DNA of 64,000 bases from Acanthaster planci. Taxonomy: Eukaryota > Echinodermata > Asteroidea > Valvatida > Acanthasteridae. The stretch is taken from NCBI RefSeq assembly GCF_001949145.1, contig NW_019091373.1:2792673-2856672 (forward strand). Reading direction: 5' to 3'. The notes beneath the pieces were generated by a model. That model worked only from the letters and a program-made list of their open reading frames with translations. It made no database searches and was not told the origin of the DNA. The position numbers and the translations under genes were made by a program. Below are positions 32,066 to 43,115 of the stretch, piece after piece (within the stretch, counting starts at the first letter, position 1; every line of letters starts with the position of its first letter).

Positions 32066-34925
32066 CTCCGTGTTGTATTATTCGTACAGCATTGACAGTG
32101 ATACACTCGCTGGTTAAACCCAGAAAGGTGTCATGGCCTCCCTTGCAGCTCTGTACTATGCCTCAATGACTTCTTGGTTTTCATTGAGTATATTTTTATT
32201 AAGGGATTGAAGAAATTATTATTGATTACACGATTTAACGATAATTAAACTGGTTGAGAATGCTGCCCCTTAATGACAAGGTCACTGTAATGCAGCTCTC
32301 TTCAAAACAGACCTACCAAATATACCTTTGTGTCCCGATGAATCTGATTTTCAATTGTTGTTGCAATATTTAAAAAGGGAATTTGAAGGCACGTTGCTCC
32401 CCAAACTAACGAAACCAACTTCCGTTTTTTCCCACTTTTGATGCGTCCCCCACTCTGTGTTATAGGCCTAACTAGTTTGTTTAAAACTTAAAACTGTCCT
32501 GATTTCTTTTATGAACCTTTCACTATCACTATAAAGGTGCATGAATAAGCAAAGTGAATCGCAACCCCCAAACTTTTAGTTTGACATGTTACCCAAATTT
32601 ATTCCAGTAGGAGAATTATGTAGAAAGTAAACCAACATTATATCAGTGATTGTCAATCTCATTTTACAAAACCGAAACGGCTCACTGTGACATTTTCTTA
32701 TCACATCATCCAACAAACATTGCTTTCATGTTTATATTGTTTATTGTTTATATCACCGTATATTGTATGTTATAAAATACTTTCTTTACTGTTTTTGCTC
32801 ACAAAGACTGTTGTATCACCATTATTGTTTTTTCGGTGGTTAGCCAAATCTAACTTCCCTAAAAATAAACAAAAACAGCGTCTCTGTTACCCACTTCAAC
32901 ATCATTTCAACAATCAACACTATGCAAAATCTTATAGCAATATTCCTACAGCAATCTACATTAACAATATCCTGTCTCCCCTACCAGATGGGGTCAAGCT
33001 ACCAGCCAGCACACAGACAAACTTCCAAGAGAATAATGCTAATATACACAAGCGCAAATATGCGCCGAAATGGCAATCCATCTATTTTTATTTCATTGTT
33101 TTCCCGTATAGTACAGTGCAAAACATTATAGTTTATTTCCACATACTCAACTGCTATTAATTTCACAATGAACAAGGTTTATTTCCTGAAGTACATTTTA
33201 CCTTTCAAACACAATGGAATCTTTTTGCAAGAAAATAAGCTTATTTTTCTGTCTTCTTTCTTTACAAAGTGAATGCTCTTTTCACCTAAATACACTTTTC
33301 TCGGCAAACAAAACACAATCATTTCTTCTTACAAAAGCTTAATTACAGTTCGTTCTCCACACATCGTTCTGGAGAGAAAAACAGGTCTGCTACTTCTGGT
33401 TAATAGTGATAGCTTGTAACGTGTTTTCAGAGCAGAATCTACCATCTTTTTATAAGAAACGCTCTGTCTGAAAACAATTAAATAGGCATCAAAAGAAATA
33501 AATGTATATTAATGTTATAAATATAGCTATATCTGTGACGGGGTCGTGGCTTGGAGTCCACCACTCCTTAAAAGTGATAGGATGCTGGAAAAACTTGGAT
33601 TGTCTACTCAAGAGGATGATTTTATTATCAGAGAGCCTATGCAGAAAAACCCCTGTAGAAGGACACCCAGAAATTACAATAGTAATTACTCATTTCTATA
33701 CAAATAAAAAGCTGATTAAGTTAAGAAAAATTTATATTAAAATAATGTTTACAAAGAAGTGAATAATTGGAATATTGCAACTAGCAGAGACATAAGAGAA
33801 TAAATTCAATCTTACCCCGATGCAGATAAGAATATAATGTCTTAAAAATGAATGCTCCCCTCTTCTATGTGAGTCCTCCCAGAATCGGCTACAATATGAA
33901 CAAACAAAGCAAATACTTTACATAACTATACACACATAAGAATGGTGCATTGATCCTCATAACACGCAAGGTGCTGTACATGACACACTTGAGTGCATGG
34001 AGCCGGTAGTTAAATATACGCATACGACGACAATGCCATACAATGCTAACATAATGTGTATGTGTACATGTAAAGTTCGGAAGGTCACTTAAAAGTTGCA
34101 CACTATAAGCACTGTAGAATTACTTAAAATCAACGATAAAGACCCAAAGCGGCATTCACTATGACCATTAAGGAATCGATTCATATATATATCTTTAGTT
34201 AGGCTTACCGGAATAAGTGTCAAAATGGAATATAAATTCGGACGGCCAACAGTCCAGCCAGTGGTTCATGCGTACAAGCAAGAGACAGCGGACCGCGCGT
34301 GGTGGGCATGCAGGAGCGAACCCATGCGCTCGCTGTTCCATCCTTCATTGCAACCCCCATGATTCGTAATTACCAACAAAATATTATTTGTACTACTGTG
34401 ATAGATTATTATAACAAACAGGGATTAATATAAATGACAATTTTACCAATGATATCCGATGAGGCTTGGCACTTAAACCAGGAGTATTTAGGTCTGTTTG
34501 TGAACGGAAAATTACAGCTTAAAGGTTGAGGTAAGTACATAACTGGATGGATCATGAATAATAAATTAGGCCCATATTAATAAATTATAACCCTTACATT
34601 CGTTAGATATACGCACATTAAAAAGTACACATCCCTACATATCAATTACATTATAATGACCGTTATGACATTTTAGATCTTGTTACGTGACATAGTTTAT
34701 TTCATGCAAAAACTGGCGTAACGATTTAGTTTCTTTCAGTAAATACTGAGCGCTCGCCCGTCAAACCAATTCGTTTAGAAATACCGGTACTAAGAAAACG
34801 ACACCCCCTTCCGCCGTTAATGGTACATGTTTATCGGTTTGCTGCTTATGAGGGCTTTGCCCTATATATGTACACCCCACCACCCCCTATACATGTCCCA
34901 TCGGGTTGAAACTTTGCAGGTTTCT
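32066..34925. other. AT-rich region without recognised gene
   Basis: No conserved coding sequence. The 157-residue frame at 32687-33160 is Phe/Ile/Tyr/Asn-rich as expected from AT-rich DNA. GC-richer patches at 33535-33570 (TGTGACGGGGTCGTGGC) and 34240-34370 could be ends of an unknown repeat or promoter, but nothing ties them to a family. Confidence 0.45.
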
Positions 34926-35290
34926 TGAAAGGGAAGTGTTATAGAAGAAATCTTACCTCATGTGAAGATAATGCCATCAGGTGACAAGTCACGTGACATC
35001 TAAGTTGCACTCTTCAACGCACTATGTCTCGTGAAGTACATCCGATTGAGCCATGAAGCTTTATATAAAAACCTTTATGGATTCGGTTTAATCTTGGCAT
35101 AGAGCTAGAAATGGAAGTGCTACAGACGAAAATTCGATTTCTGTGATGATGACATCATTAAATGACAGTTTACGTCACATTAAGGTTACATTCTTTTGAG
35201 CCGTATATCCTGGGAAGCACATGTCCAATTCGGTTGAAATTAGACAAATAGAGAGGGAAGAGCTCATCAATGTATGATAAAATGCTGCTC
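34926..35290. repeat. Decayed repeat with ATGACATCAT/CACGTGAC words
   Basis: Two diverged head-to-tail copies of about 180 bp share the order AATG(C/A)CATCA, GTGACAAGTCACGTGACAT or ACAGTTTACGTCACAT, ACATTCTTTTGAG and GAAGCACATGTCCAATTCGG. The same family seems to recur at 59430-60000. Its end (ATGATAAAATGCTGC) also occurs at 31226-31240. Confidence 0.5.
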
Positions 35291-35316
35291 CTTAGAAAGG
35301 CAAAAAGCAAACCAAG

Positions 35317-35535
35317 AGCAATGAAATGAGCAAAAGAACAATGCAAATGAGTAAAAGAGCAATGAAATGAGTAAAAGAGCAATGCAAATGAGTAAAAGAG
35401 CAATGAAATGAGTAAAAGAGCAATGGAATGAGTAAAGGAGCAATAGAATGATTAAAAGAGCAAAGCAAATGAGTAAACGACCAATGAAATGAGTGAAATA
35501 AACAATGAAGTGAGCAAATCACGAGCAATGAAATA
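35317..35535. repeat. 20-bp minisatellite
   Basis: About ten units of GAGCAATGAAATGAGTAAAA with single-base changes and an alternating AATGAAATG/AATGCAAATG pattern. It follows directly on the decayed repeat, like an expanded tail. Minus-strand frames through it stay open only because of the repeat. Confidence 0.93.
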
Positions 35536-36073
35536 CATATACACGTCTATGTATACGATTTCATTTCATTCCTGGATTATTTCCAGATACTTCGTTCAGC
35601 GATAAATTGAAAAAGGAAAATAGAAATATTCGTCATATAGTACGAGAATTAGATAATTTAGCAATTTTCGGGGCGCAAATCAAACAACAGGGAGGTTCAT
35701 GTCTCAGATGTTTTCATTTTTTTTAAATACGAAAATTCCTCTTTGCCATAAACCAAGAAAGCCCCGTAACACTGGTAAAACCAGCGAAAAATTGAAAATA
35801 CGGTTAACTGAAGCACAATGGAGTAGTTTCAATACACAGCCCTTTCAGTCATGATATTTAGCTACGCTTGGCATTTCTGAAGTCACTCATGTGACATACA
35901 TAAACAACTTCATAAAACAGAAGGTGAACTTACAAGTAACTCTGATAACATGGCATTTGCATGTCACTGAGAAAACATGTCATTTTCCTCTGCTATATCT
36001 ACTTGATTGACATTGTAACCATTTGGAATTTGTACACTTTTTCTGAAGTGCTCATGCATTGGGTAAAGTGATA

Positions 36074-36128
36074 GGTGGAAATATACCGCCGATTATAATG
36101 GAAATATACCGCCGATTATATTTCCACC
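36074..36128. repeat. Hairpin with internal duplication
   Basis: GGTGGAAATATA (36074-36085) pairs perfectly with TATATTTCCACC (36117-36128), and the loop contains a second AAATATACCGCCGATTATA copy. It lies in or next to the presumed 5' LTR of the element that follows. Confidence 0.7.
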
Positions 36129-36281
36129 AAAACGGATCTGCTCCCTTAGCCTTTAGGTCGCTTTGAGTGATCTCTGGACCGAGGAGTAACCGAGTTTAGG
36201 CTAGAGTCGAGACCCCAACTGGTTGCAGACTTGACCGTCAAACTTAGGTTAGGCCCAGGGAAACAGTGACACCGCCACAAA

Positions 36282-36299
36282 TGGTGTCTGAAGTGGGAT
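36282..36299 (+). promoter_or_regulatory. Primer-binding site, tRNA-Leu type
   Basis: TGGTGTCTGAAGTGGGAT is complementary, with one mismatch, to the 3' end of animal leucine tRNAs (TGGTGTCAGAAGTGGGAT expected). It follows the LTR-like end CCGCCACA by two bases, as in many gypsy elements. It primes minus-strand DNA synthesis. Confidence 0.8.
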
Positions 36300-36407
36300 G
36301 ATTGTGATTGATTTGGTTGATCTCTGTTAGAAATTGACAGTACACTGGTGATTGGTTTTGGTGGTTGTGATTGGTTTTGTTAATGATTCTTTGTGGTTGC
36401 TTTGAGG

Positions 36408-37020
36408 ATGAGTCAGGGCTCGAAAGATCGAGAGGGCACTTCAAGTGCTGAGGCCGAGGTGCAGCGACTGCAAATGGAGGCTCAATTTCTGCAATGGGAA
36501 AAGGACCTCATTGCAAAGACATTGGAGGCCGCCTTAGAATTGCAGTCGGGTGTTTCTTCGAAGGAAGGGAACACGGGCACGCCAGGTGGGAGCAGGTGTG
36601 TGCTCCGTCGGGTTGATTCTGACGTTGAGCTTCGGTTGCCCGAGGATACTTTGGGTATGTCTCTAGAGCAACGGGGAGAGTGTCAGGCGCAGGTGTGTTG
36701 GCTGGGTTGACCCCTAAGATGGGGAGGGAGGTATGGGAAGTACACCTCTGAAGGAGCAGGGCTCCGGGATAAAACCCCAGGCGGAGTCTACGCCGATTGC
36801 CAATGGGGATCGTGAGGGTCAGGACATGGAGGACCTGATGACGTTCCTATCAGGGCAAGGTGGCACAGAACGGCAGAGGAGTACTAACCCGTTTGTTAGT
36901 GACAAGGGAAAGGACACCCCTAAGCAGGTGCACGACGAACTGTTAAGTTTTGCGACTCGTCCACTCGTGCACACATCAAGGGCCTACATGAATGGATTGT
37001 TTTACAGTGTAGTTATATGA
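36408..37020 (+). pseudogene. Gag-like region of gypsy element 2
   Basis: Two frames, from about 36408 to 36710 and 36733-37020, begin about 110 bp after the primer-binding site. The first starts MSQGSKDREGTSSAEAEVQR and is predicted to form a helix or coiled coil (QRLQMEAQFLQWEKDLIAKT). No zinc knuckle or capsid motif is recognisable, so only position supports gag. Much of gag must be missing. Confidence 0.45.
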
Positions 37021-37206
37021 CACGTCCCTAGAACTCCTGTCACAGTGTCAGTTCTGTTATTCCAGGAATATTGGAAAACCGCAAGTCTGTAAGTTAATTA
37101 GCTTTAATCTGGACATTGTACCTTTTCATGTACATGTGGTTATATGTATTTCGGTTTTACGGAATTTCATAACATTTTGGTTTACTGATGTACATGTACT
37201 TGAATT

Positions 37207-37515
37207 TTGTATAACACAAAGAATGCAAAAGTGCCTTCGATTATCATCGACACAGACAAACATGCACCTTCCTTGCTGGGCAGAGACTGGTTAACGATCC
37301 TAAAGCTGCACTTGGCCAATCTGCTCTCTCTGGGCCAGTATCGAGTCAAGTCGGACCCGATTGCCGAGCTGAAACAAGAGTATATACGCAGCCGTTTTAC
37401 AGTCGTCATGAGGCACCGTACGCGGGTGAAGGCAACTCTGTATGTCAAGGACGACGCGATCCCAGTTTTCCAGAAAGGCTCGACCAATGTCGTTGGCTCT
37501 TCGCCCCGCTGTTGA
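37207..37515 (+). pseudogene. Protease C-terminus and linker of gypsy element 2
   Basis: PSLLGRDWLTILKLHLAN matches the conserved LLGRDWL motif that ends gypsy-family proteases. The catalytic D(T/S)G should lie about 60 residues upstream but that stretch (37021-37200) is AT-rich non-coding sequence, so it was lost or replaced. The frame shifts near 37515 before RT. Confidence 0.75.
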
Positions 37516-37573
37516 GAAAGAACTCTCAACAATGGAGCAAGAGACTATCATCTATCCAGTTCACTGCATATGA

Positions 37574-38285
37574 TTGGGCAACACCGTTGGTGTGTGTGTG
37601 CCTAAGGCTGATGGCACAGTACGCTTGTGTGGGAATTATAAGAACACGGTGAACACATCACTTCACCTGCACCCTGACCAATACCCCATACCTACGTCAG
37701 AAGAAGTATTCAGCAAGCTGACCGGAGGTGAGAAATTCCCCAAAATTGACTTGAAATTTGCATATCAGCAGATGCTTCTGGACGAGAAATCCCCGGAGTA
37801 AGTCACCATCAACACTCACAAGGAACTGTATGGTTACACACTCCTACCATTCGGTATCTCCTCAAGTCATGCAATCTGGCAACGATTCATTGAGCAAGTC
37901 CTGGCAGGCCTTGACAGCACATGTGCAATCATGGATGATGTGCTGGTAACTGGCAAGAACGACGAGGAACATCTCTGGAATGTGAGAAATGTTTTCCAAA
38001 GATTCAGAAAGTTTGGCTTTCGTGTCAAAACGGAGAAGTGCCACTTCATGCAGGAGAGCGTCATCTACGTGGGACGTCGTATCTCTGCAAAGGGGGTTCA
38101 ACCGACTGATGACAAGCTTAAGGTGGAGGCGATACGCTAGGCTCGAACTCCACAGAATGTGATGGAGCTTCCCTCATGGTTGGGGATGGTGAACTTTCAG
38201 GCACAGTTTCTCCCCAATCTATCAACCATGATCCACCCACTAAGTGAACTGCTGGGAGGTCGGCCTTGGCAGTCGACTGACGAGT
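37574..38285 (+). pseudogene. Reverse transcriptase of gypsy element 2
   Basis: Motifs in order: ADGTVRLCGNYKNTVN, FPKIDLKFAYQQMLLDEKS (first catalytic Asp), a TAA at 37800, then GYTLLPFGISSS, IMDDVLVTGKNDEEH and GFRVKTEKCHFMQ with YVGRRISAKGVQP. The catalytic motif reads IMDD rather than YxDD, so Tyr is replaced. Frame breaks occur at 37800 and 38138. Confidence 0.92.
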
Positions 38286-38760
38286 GCTCAATTGCTTTCG
38301 ATGCAGTGAAGTAAGCTATCAGTTCAGTAAAAACTCCATGCACACATACGACCCAGTGCTACCACTTGAACAAGCCGCTGACACGTCAATGTATGGCGTT
38401 AGGGCAATTATGCTTCACATCTTTGCAGATGGTTTGGGTCATCCAGTGGCCTACGCTTCACGTTCTCTCAACAAACATTTGAAGGGCTATGCTCAATTAG
38501 ACAAAGAGGCCTTAGCAATCATGTTTGGTCTCAAAAGTTTCCTTACATACCTATACGGGCGGAAATTCACCATACGAACAGATCACAAGCCGTTGGAGCG
38601 TATTCTTGGTCCCAAGACTGCGATTCTATCTCTAGCCGCACAACGCGTGCAACGATAGGCGGTTATGCTATCAGCATTTTACTACGGCCTGGAATTCATC
38701 CCAGCCTCACAGAATGTGTTCGCTGATGCGCTTTCAAGTCTTTCTTTGGCCAGCTATGCA
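38284..38760 (+). pseudogene. RNase H of gypsy element 2
   Basis: Residues include YGVRAIMLHIFADGLGHPVAYASRSL, HLKGYAQLDKEALAIMFGLK, FTIRTDHKPLERILG and, after a stop at 38656, a NVFADALS-type remnant. The opening catalytic Asp-Ala-Ser reads ADTSMYGVR, a small change from the usual DAS.YG. Confidence 0.9.
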
Positions 38761-38769
38761 AGATAATGA

Positions 38770-39930
38770 CGACCACACCATATTCAACATTGATGACAAG
38801 CTTCTTGACAGCCTTCCAATGACAAGCCAGGAAATTTCGCATGCTACAAGGACAGACCCAGCCCTGTCACGCGTGTTGGAGTATACCACGAGCGGTTGGC
38901 CGACTAAAGCGGTGGATGAACAACTTAAGTCTTCCTTTAGTCGTCGACATGAGCTGTCCACAGAACAAGACTGTCTGCTGTGGGGTGTGAGAGTTGTGAT
39001 ACCGCACAAGTATCAGAAGGACATCTTGGAGGAACTGCACATTGCTCATCCAGGTATGGTCAGAATAAAAGAGATAGCAATAAGCTATATGTATTGTGGC
39101 CAAATATTGATCGAGACATTGAACAGACTGTTGATTCTGTGCCAACTGTCAACTGTCAAGGCACCTTCCATCGGTTGCACCTTTAATTGCTCTGGGTGTG
39201 GCCCAGTTTTTCTTTGCACAGAATTCACGTTGACTTCGCACAAAAAGATGGCCACGACTTCTTGATAGTAGTGGATGTGTACGCGAAATAGCCAGAAATT
39301 TTCCACATGACTAGCACAACATCACAAAGTACAATAACGGTACTGCGTGACTTAGTCAGCAGGTACGATCTTCTGTTCCAGCTAGTCAGTGATAATGGCC
39401 CGACCTCAGTTCACCAGTGAGGAATTCCTGCATTTCCTCAAGGTGATTGGTGTCAAGCACCGTTCGAGTTGCGCCTTACCATGCAGCGAGCAATGGTGCA
39501 GCCGAGCGCATGGTAGTCATTCAAACATGCTCTCAGTGCAACTAAGTGGAGTGGGCGGAGTTTGCAGCAACGCATTGACAGTTCCCGTTGACCTACCGCA
39601 CCACCAAACATGCAACGACAGATCGCCCTCCTGCAAGTTTGTTCGTGGGACGCGAACTGCGTTCTCACTTGTCCTTGCTAGGCCCAGACACAGAGAAGAA
39701 AGTAAACAGTATTCAAAGCAGCCAAAAGTTACACCGACACGGTGACAAGCAAACCAGGCTTCGTGCGTTTTACGCAGGGGAAGAGGTTTTGGTGAAAGAT
39801 TTTCGCCAGAAGGAGACTTGGTGGGAAGCAACGGTTGCTGAGCGAACAGCACCCACAAGTCATAAGTCCTGATTCTGCAAGATGGCAGAGAGTGGAAACG
39901 GCATGTAGACCCGATGAGGAGGTCAGAACT
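38770..39930 (+). pseudogene. Integrase of gypsy element 2
   Basis: The zinc-binding region includes HIAHPGMVRIKEIA around 39045. Catalytic-core pieces in different frames are HVDFAQKDGHDFLIVVDVYA (39227-39285, first Asp), LVSDNGP with FTSEEFLHFLKV (39390-39450, second Asp) and NGAAERMV (39492-39515, Glu). Thus all DDE codons survive although the frame breaks several times. The C-terminal part has TRLRAFYAGEEVLVKDFRQK and WWEATV (39755-39830). Confidence 0.88.
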
Positions 39931-40579
39931 GTCTCCAAATAATCGTGACACACCAAGTTCTTCCAGAGGAGAAACCACATCTAGTGTTTGACCCAGGCGT
40001 AACCCTTCCCGCAGAGCCTACACCGGAAGAGGGCAAACACAATCTTCCCAGACACAGGAATCTCCCATAGCCAAAGAAAGTCAGGCAAAACCACAGACAT
40101 CAACTTTGATCACAGTCCCAAGGTACTCTCTTAAACCTTTATGTCGCTCGTCAAGAGTCAGCAAACCATCACAAAAACTCAATGAGACTATGTAAAAGAC
40201 TATGGCTGATTTAAGTCTAAAGCCACACTTTCGTCAATCTTAAAGTTACAGTTAATTGTTATGGCATGTCATAAGGAACATGTTGTTGTGCGTTCATGTG
40301 TTAACAGTTAAGGTTTGATGTTGTTTTAACAAAAAAAAAGGCTATTTGAGGAGTCTTGTTTGAAAGGAACAATTAAACGTATGGACAGTGTTTTCACACA
40401 TTGCAGTACATACAGTGACCGTGGGAACAGTTTTTAAACTGTTTCAGAGTAAGTTTTCTATTTGGAACGTTTGTATGTTTGCACACCCCGTGGAAAACTG
40501 CGTTTTGTATGGTGAAGAGGGGATAGCTTTGCAGTTTGTTGCATTTTGTTTTATTGTTGTATTGCAGAACTTCCATTTT

Positions 40580-40593
40580 GAGGGGGGAGAGGA
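40580..40593 (+). other. Polypurine tract of gypsy element 2
   Basis: GAGGGGGGAGAGGA directly precedes TGTAGTGTATGTAACC, the expected TG start of a 3' LTR. It primes plus-strand synthesis. Confidence 0.8.
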
Positions 40594-40800
40594 TGTAGTG
40601 TATGTAACCAGTCTAATGTATAGGCAACCAGTCTAATGCGTATTTTGCCTGCATGCCGTTTTGTGATGTGTGTGATACATGCCTCAGAAACGTTCACTCA
40701 GAAGTCTCCCCGTTCTCATTATTGCTCCCAAAATTTCCCAACGCACAAACGCAACAGTAGGGCCATCTTATAGCATTGTGCCGTGTACTTGATATAAGCG
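40594..40800 (+). repeat. 3' LTR start of gypsy element 2 (truncated)
   Basis: The segment begins TGTAGTG after the polypurine tract and contains a short direct repeat, AACCAGTCTAATG twice (40607-40619 and 40626-40638). I cannot find the same sequence before the primer-binding site. The right end is unclear because BEL/Pao gag sequence begins within the next few hundred bases. Confidence 0.5.
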
Positions 40801-41027
40801 AAGAAAATCTATCCGAAATATAGAAACCAATTCCAAAAATTGAATACGCTTTGTTCTTTCTCTGAAGAAGGATAATACAGTTTGTCTGTTGCCACTGAAT
40901 GCGGCAGTGTCTTGTGCAGAATGATAATCTCATTCTGTAAACAGACATCTTCTGCAAAACTGCGGGACAAAGAGAAGAAAAACCAACCACCAGAAAGAGG
41001 ACGAGCAGACGGAATTGCTGACACAAT

Positions 41028-41974
41028 TTGGTGATCGTCCCGAGAACTTCAGAGCATGGTAGTATTCCTTCCACAATGCAACTAGAGACATATGACTGTC
41101 TGCAAAGGAAGAGCTCGATCTTTTCCTCAAGTGGCTTGGGAAAGAATCGTCCGATCAACACCACTCTGAAGAAATCGTGGGAGAAACTCAAAGAACAACA
41201 TGCAGTACCAGAAGTAATTGAATGTGTCCTCTTTCGCAAATCGGACACTTTTCCCCTAATCCCAGCCATGGATCCTTTAAAGCTGAGAGAGCTGGGTGAT
41301 CTACTAAATGAGGTCAAAAGTGCAAAGGAGGATGGCTATCTGCCAGGACTTGCGTACTTAGACCCAGCACTGGGCATCAACTCTACCGTCGAAAAACTGA
41401 CGCACAGTCTGCAGGAAAGGTGAATCACAAAAGCGGCCAAATGTAAAGCCAAAACTGTGCTCACTTCCCTCCGTTCTCGTTCTTCGCAGACGTCGTTTAC
41501 ACTGAGGCAAAGTTAAGAAATGACCCTAGCTTCACCTTTTCCAACCATGACTGAGGAACTGTAAAAAAAATAAAACCAATCTTCAGACCCCAGAATCCAA
41601 GAGTCTCTGTAGCTGTTCAGAAAACCGACATAGCCGCAGCTGATGTGGAAGTTGACCCTGGGAAAAACTGTCCCATTCACAGCAAGCTGCAACCCCTGAA
41701 AAAGTGCAGAGAATTCAGAAGCAATATCATGGAGGAGCGTAAGGCTGTTCTCATGGAGAAAGGAATCTGCTTCAAATGCCGCTCATCTCCATCACATCTT
41801 GCAAAAAAAAACTGTCAAACGGTCCTCAAGTGCACCGAATGCGAGAGCGACAGCCACATCGCAGCTATGCATCCTGGCCCTGCTCCTTGGGTGCTCAAGA
41901 CACCACTGCAGCATAACGGTGGGGAGAAGCAAGTTCAGTCACCTGCTCCTTCATCTTCGGTGACGTCCCACTGA
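41028..41974 (+). pseudogene. BEL/Pao gag with zinc-binding tail
   Basis: The 41028-41423 frame has SWEKLKEQHAVPEVIECVLF, DPLKLRELGDLLNEVKSAKE and DGYLPGLAYLDPALGINS, characteristic of the Pao-type gag domain, and a stop splits it from the next frame. The 41645-41974 frame has CPIHSKLQPLKKCREF, KGICFKCRSSPSHLAKKNC and CTECESDSHIAAMHPG, the Cys/His-rich end of BEL gag. Earlier gag pieces lie out of frame from about 40860. Confidence 0.88.
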
Positions 41975-42370
41975 GGTTTATGGTTAAAACATATCTGCAC
42001 GCACGCTCATGCTCCAAGATCTGCCTGGTATGGGTCTATCTGCAAAATCAGCCGGAATATCGAAAAAAAAAGATGTACGCCAAAATCAACGATCATAGCA
42101 ACAGATCATTGGGAAGGCGGAGTTGTTCGATCTCTTCACTGTTCAGGCGAGCACATCACCATACACAGTCAGAACGTGCTGGAGTCACCGAAATGACTGG
42201 CAGAAGGGCTGAAGGTTTCAAGATTCAAGGAGTGGGTGGAGAAGTGACCTTGGCTCTACCTCAGATCGAGTGTAACGAAATCCTGAACGACAGAGCCGAG
42301 ATACCGACGCCTGAAGCAGCTCTTCACCGCCCCCCAAACCCATCACAGCCTTCATCCCGAAACTAGACCC
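41975..42370 (+). pseudogene. BEL/Pao aspartic protease region
   Basis: The frame 41980-42366 lies where the DUF1758-type protease sits and includes AGVTEMTGRRAEGFKIQGVG and VTLALPQIECNEI, resembling the flap and end of that domain. A clear D(T/S)G is not visible in frame, so the active site is mutated or out of frame near 42000. Confidence 0.6.
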
Positions 42371-42607
42371 CGAAGCTGGGATTCTCCTACCTCTCGGCGA
42401 CATTCTTAGAGTACACAAGGTCAGAAAGCAGATCAATGACCCAAACGACGCCTCCTTTGCTCATCGGCTAGGCCTCGGCTTGGTTTTGATTGGAAATGTT
42501 TGCCGTAGCAACTTTTGCAAGCTTCAGAACCCATGTGTCACAGAGTGAGCGCCCATCCCGTTTTACGCCATGCCTCAGTCAGGTTCATCTGAAGGAAAAG
42601 ATAAGCT

Positions 42608-43115
42608 GTGGTGAGGAGCAACCTCAATGAGAAACAAGCACCGAATCTCAAAGGCGACAAACTTGGCAGCGAAGTATTTCTGAGAACCACTCATGATAAT
42701 AGGCTGGCCCTGTCCATTGTAGACATATGTAGTCATTGTAGAAATATTCCTCAAGATACGGACAAGGAAATGTACAAGAATGGAACAAACATCTGGGTAG
42801 CTCCGCTTCCATGCATTCAGAGAGCCGAGGCCCCTTCTTCCCAAGAACCGGGAGCAGGCAGTCAACAGGTCCACATCCCTGCGGCGAAGCCTGGACAAAA
42901 AAAAGCCATTCATGAAGCAGCAGTACGTGTCCTTCATGGAAAGGATATTCCAGAGCGACAATGAAGGAGAAGAATGTTGGTACCTACCCACATTCGGTGT
43001 GTATCATCCACAGAAACCGAATCAACTAAGGGTTGTCTTCGACTCACGTGCAAAACAGGCAGGCCTCTCTCTGAATGACCCCCTTCTCTCCAGCGCAGAT
43101 TTGAATAATAGTCTT
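42608..43115 (+). pseudogene. BEL/Pao RT, part before the insertion
   Basis: The 42912-43121 frame reads QYVSFMERIFQSDNEGEE, CWYLPTFGVYHPQKPNQLR, VVFDSRAKQAGLSLND and SADLNNSL, the fingers region of Pao RT. It stops being Pao-like exactly at 43115, where the TIR element begins. The frame 42608-42964 upstream holds the linker before RT. Confidence 0.9.

Larger units (their letters stand above)
36130..40690 (+). mobile_element. Ty3/gypsy retrotransposon with tRNA-Leu-type PBS
   Basis: From left to right the element has the end of a 5' LTR (to 36279), a primer-binding site, gag-like ORFs, protease, RT, RNase H, integrase, a polypurine tract and the start of a 3' LTR at 40594. Every pol domain is broken by stops or frameshifts. 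The two LTR pieces do not overlap in sequence, so one or both are truncated: the left boundary is unresolved and the right LTR appears to run into the BEL/Pao element. Pol resembles the K02A2.6-like branch. Confidence 0.88.

Noticed and set aside
32687-33160. 157-residue plus-strand ORF
   Set aside because: Composition (Ile, Phe, Tyr, Asn, Lys) is what AT-rich DNA yields; no motif, and an overlapping frame is equally open.
35170-35528. Minus-strand frames rich in LLFYSFHCSFTH
   Set aside because: They translate the 20-bp minisatellite and carry no independent coding signal.
36000-36280. A complete 5' LTR for gypsy element 2
   Set aside because: No stretch before the primer-binding site matches the sequence after the polypurine tract at 40594, so no LTR pair could be shown.
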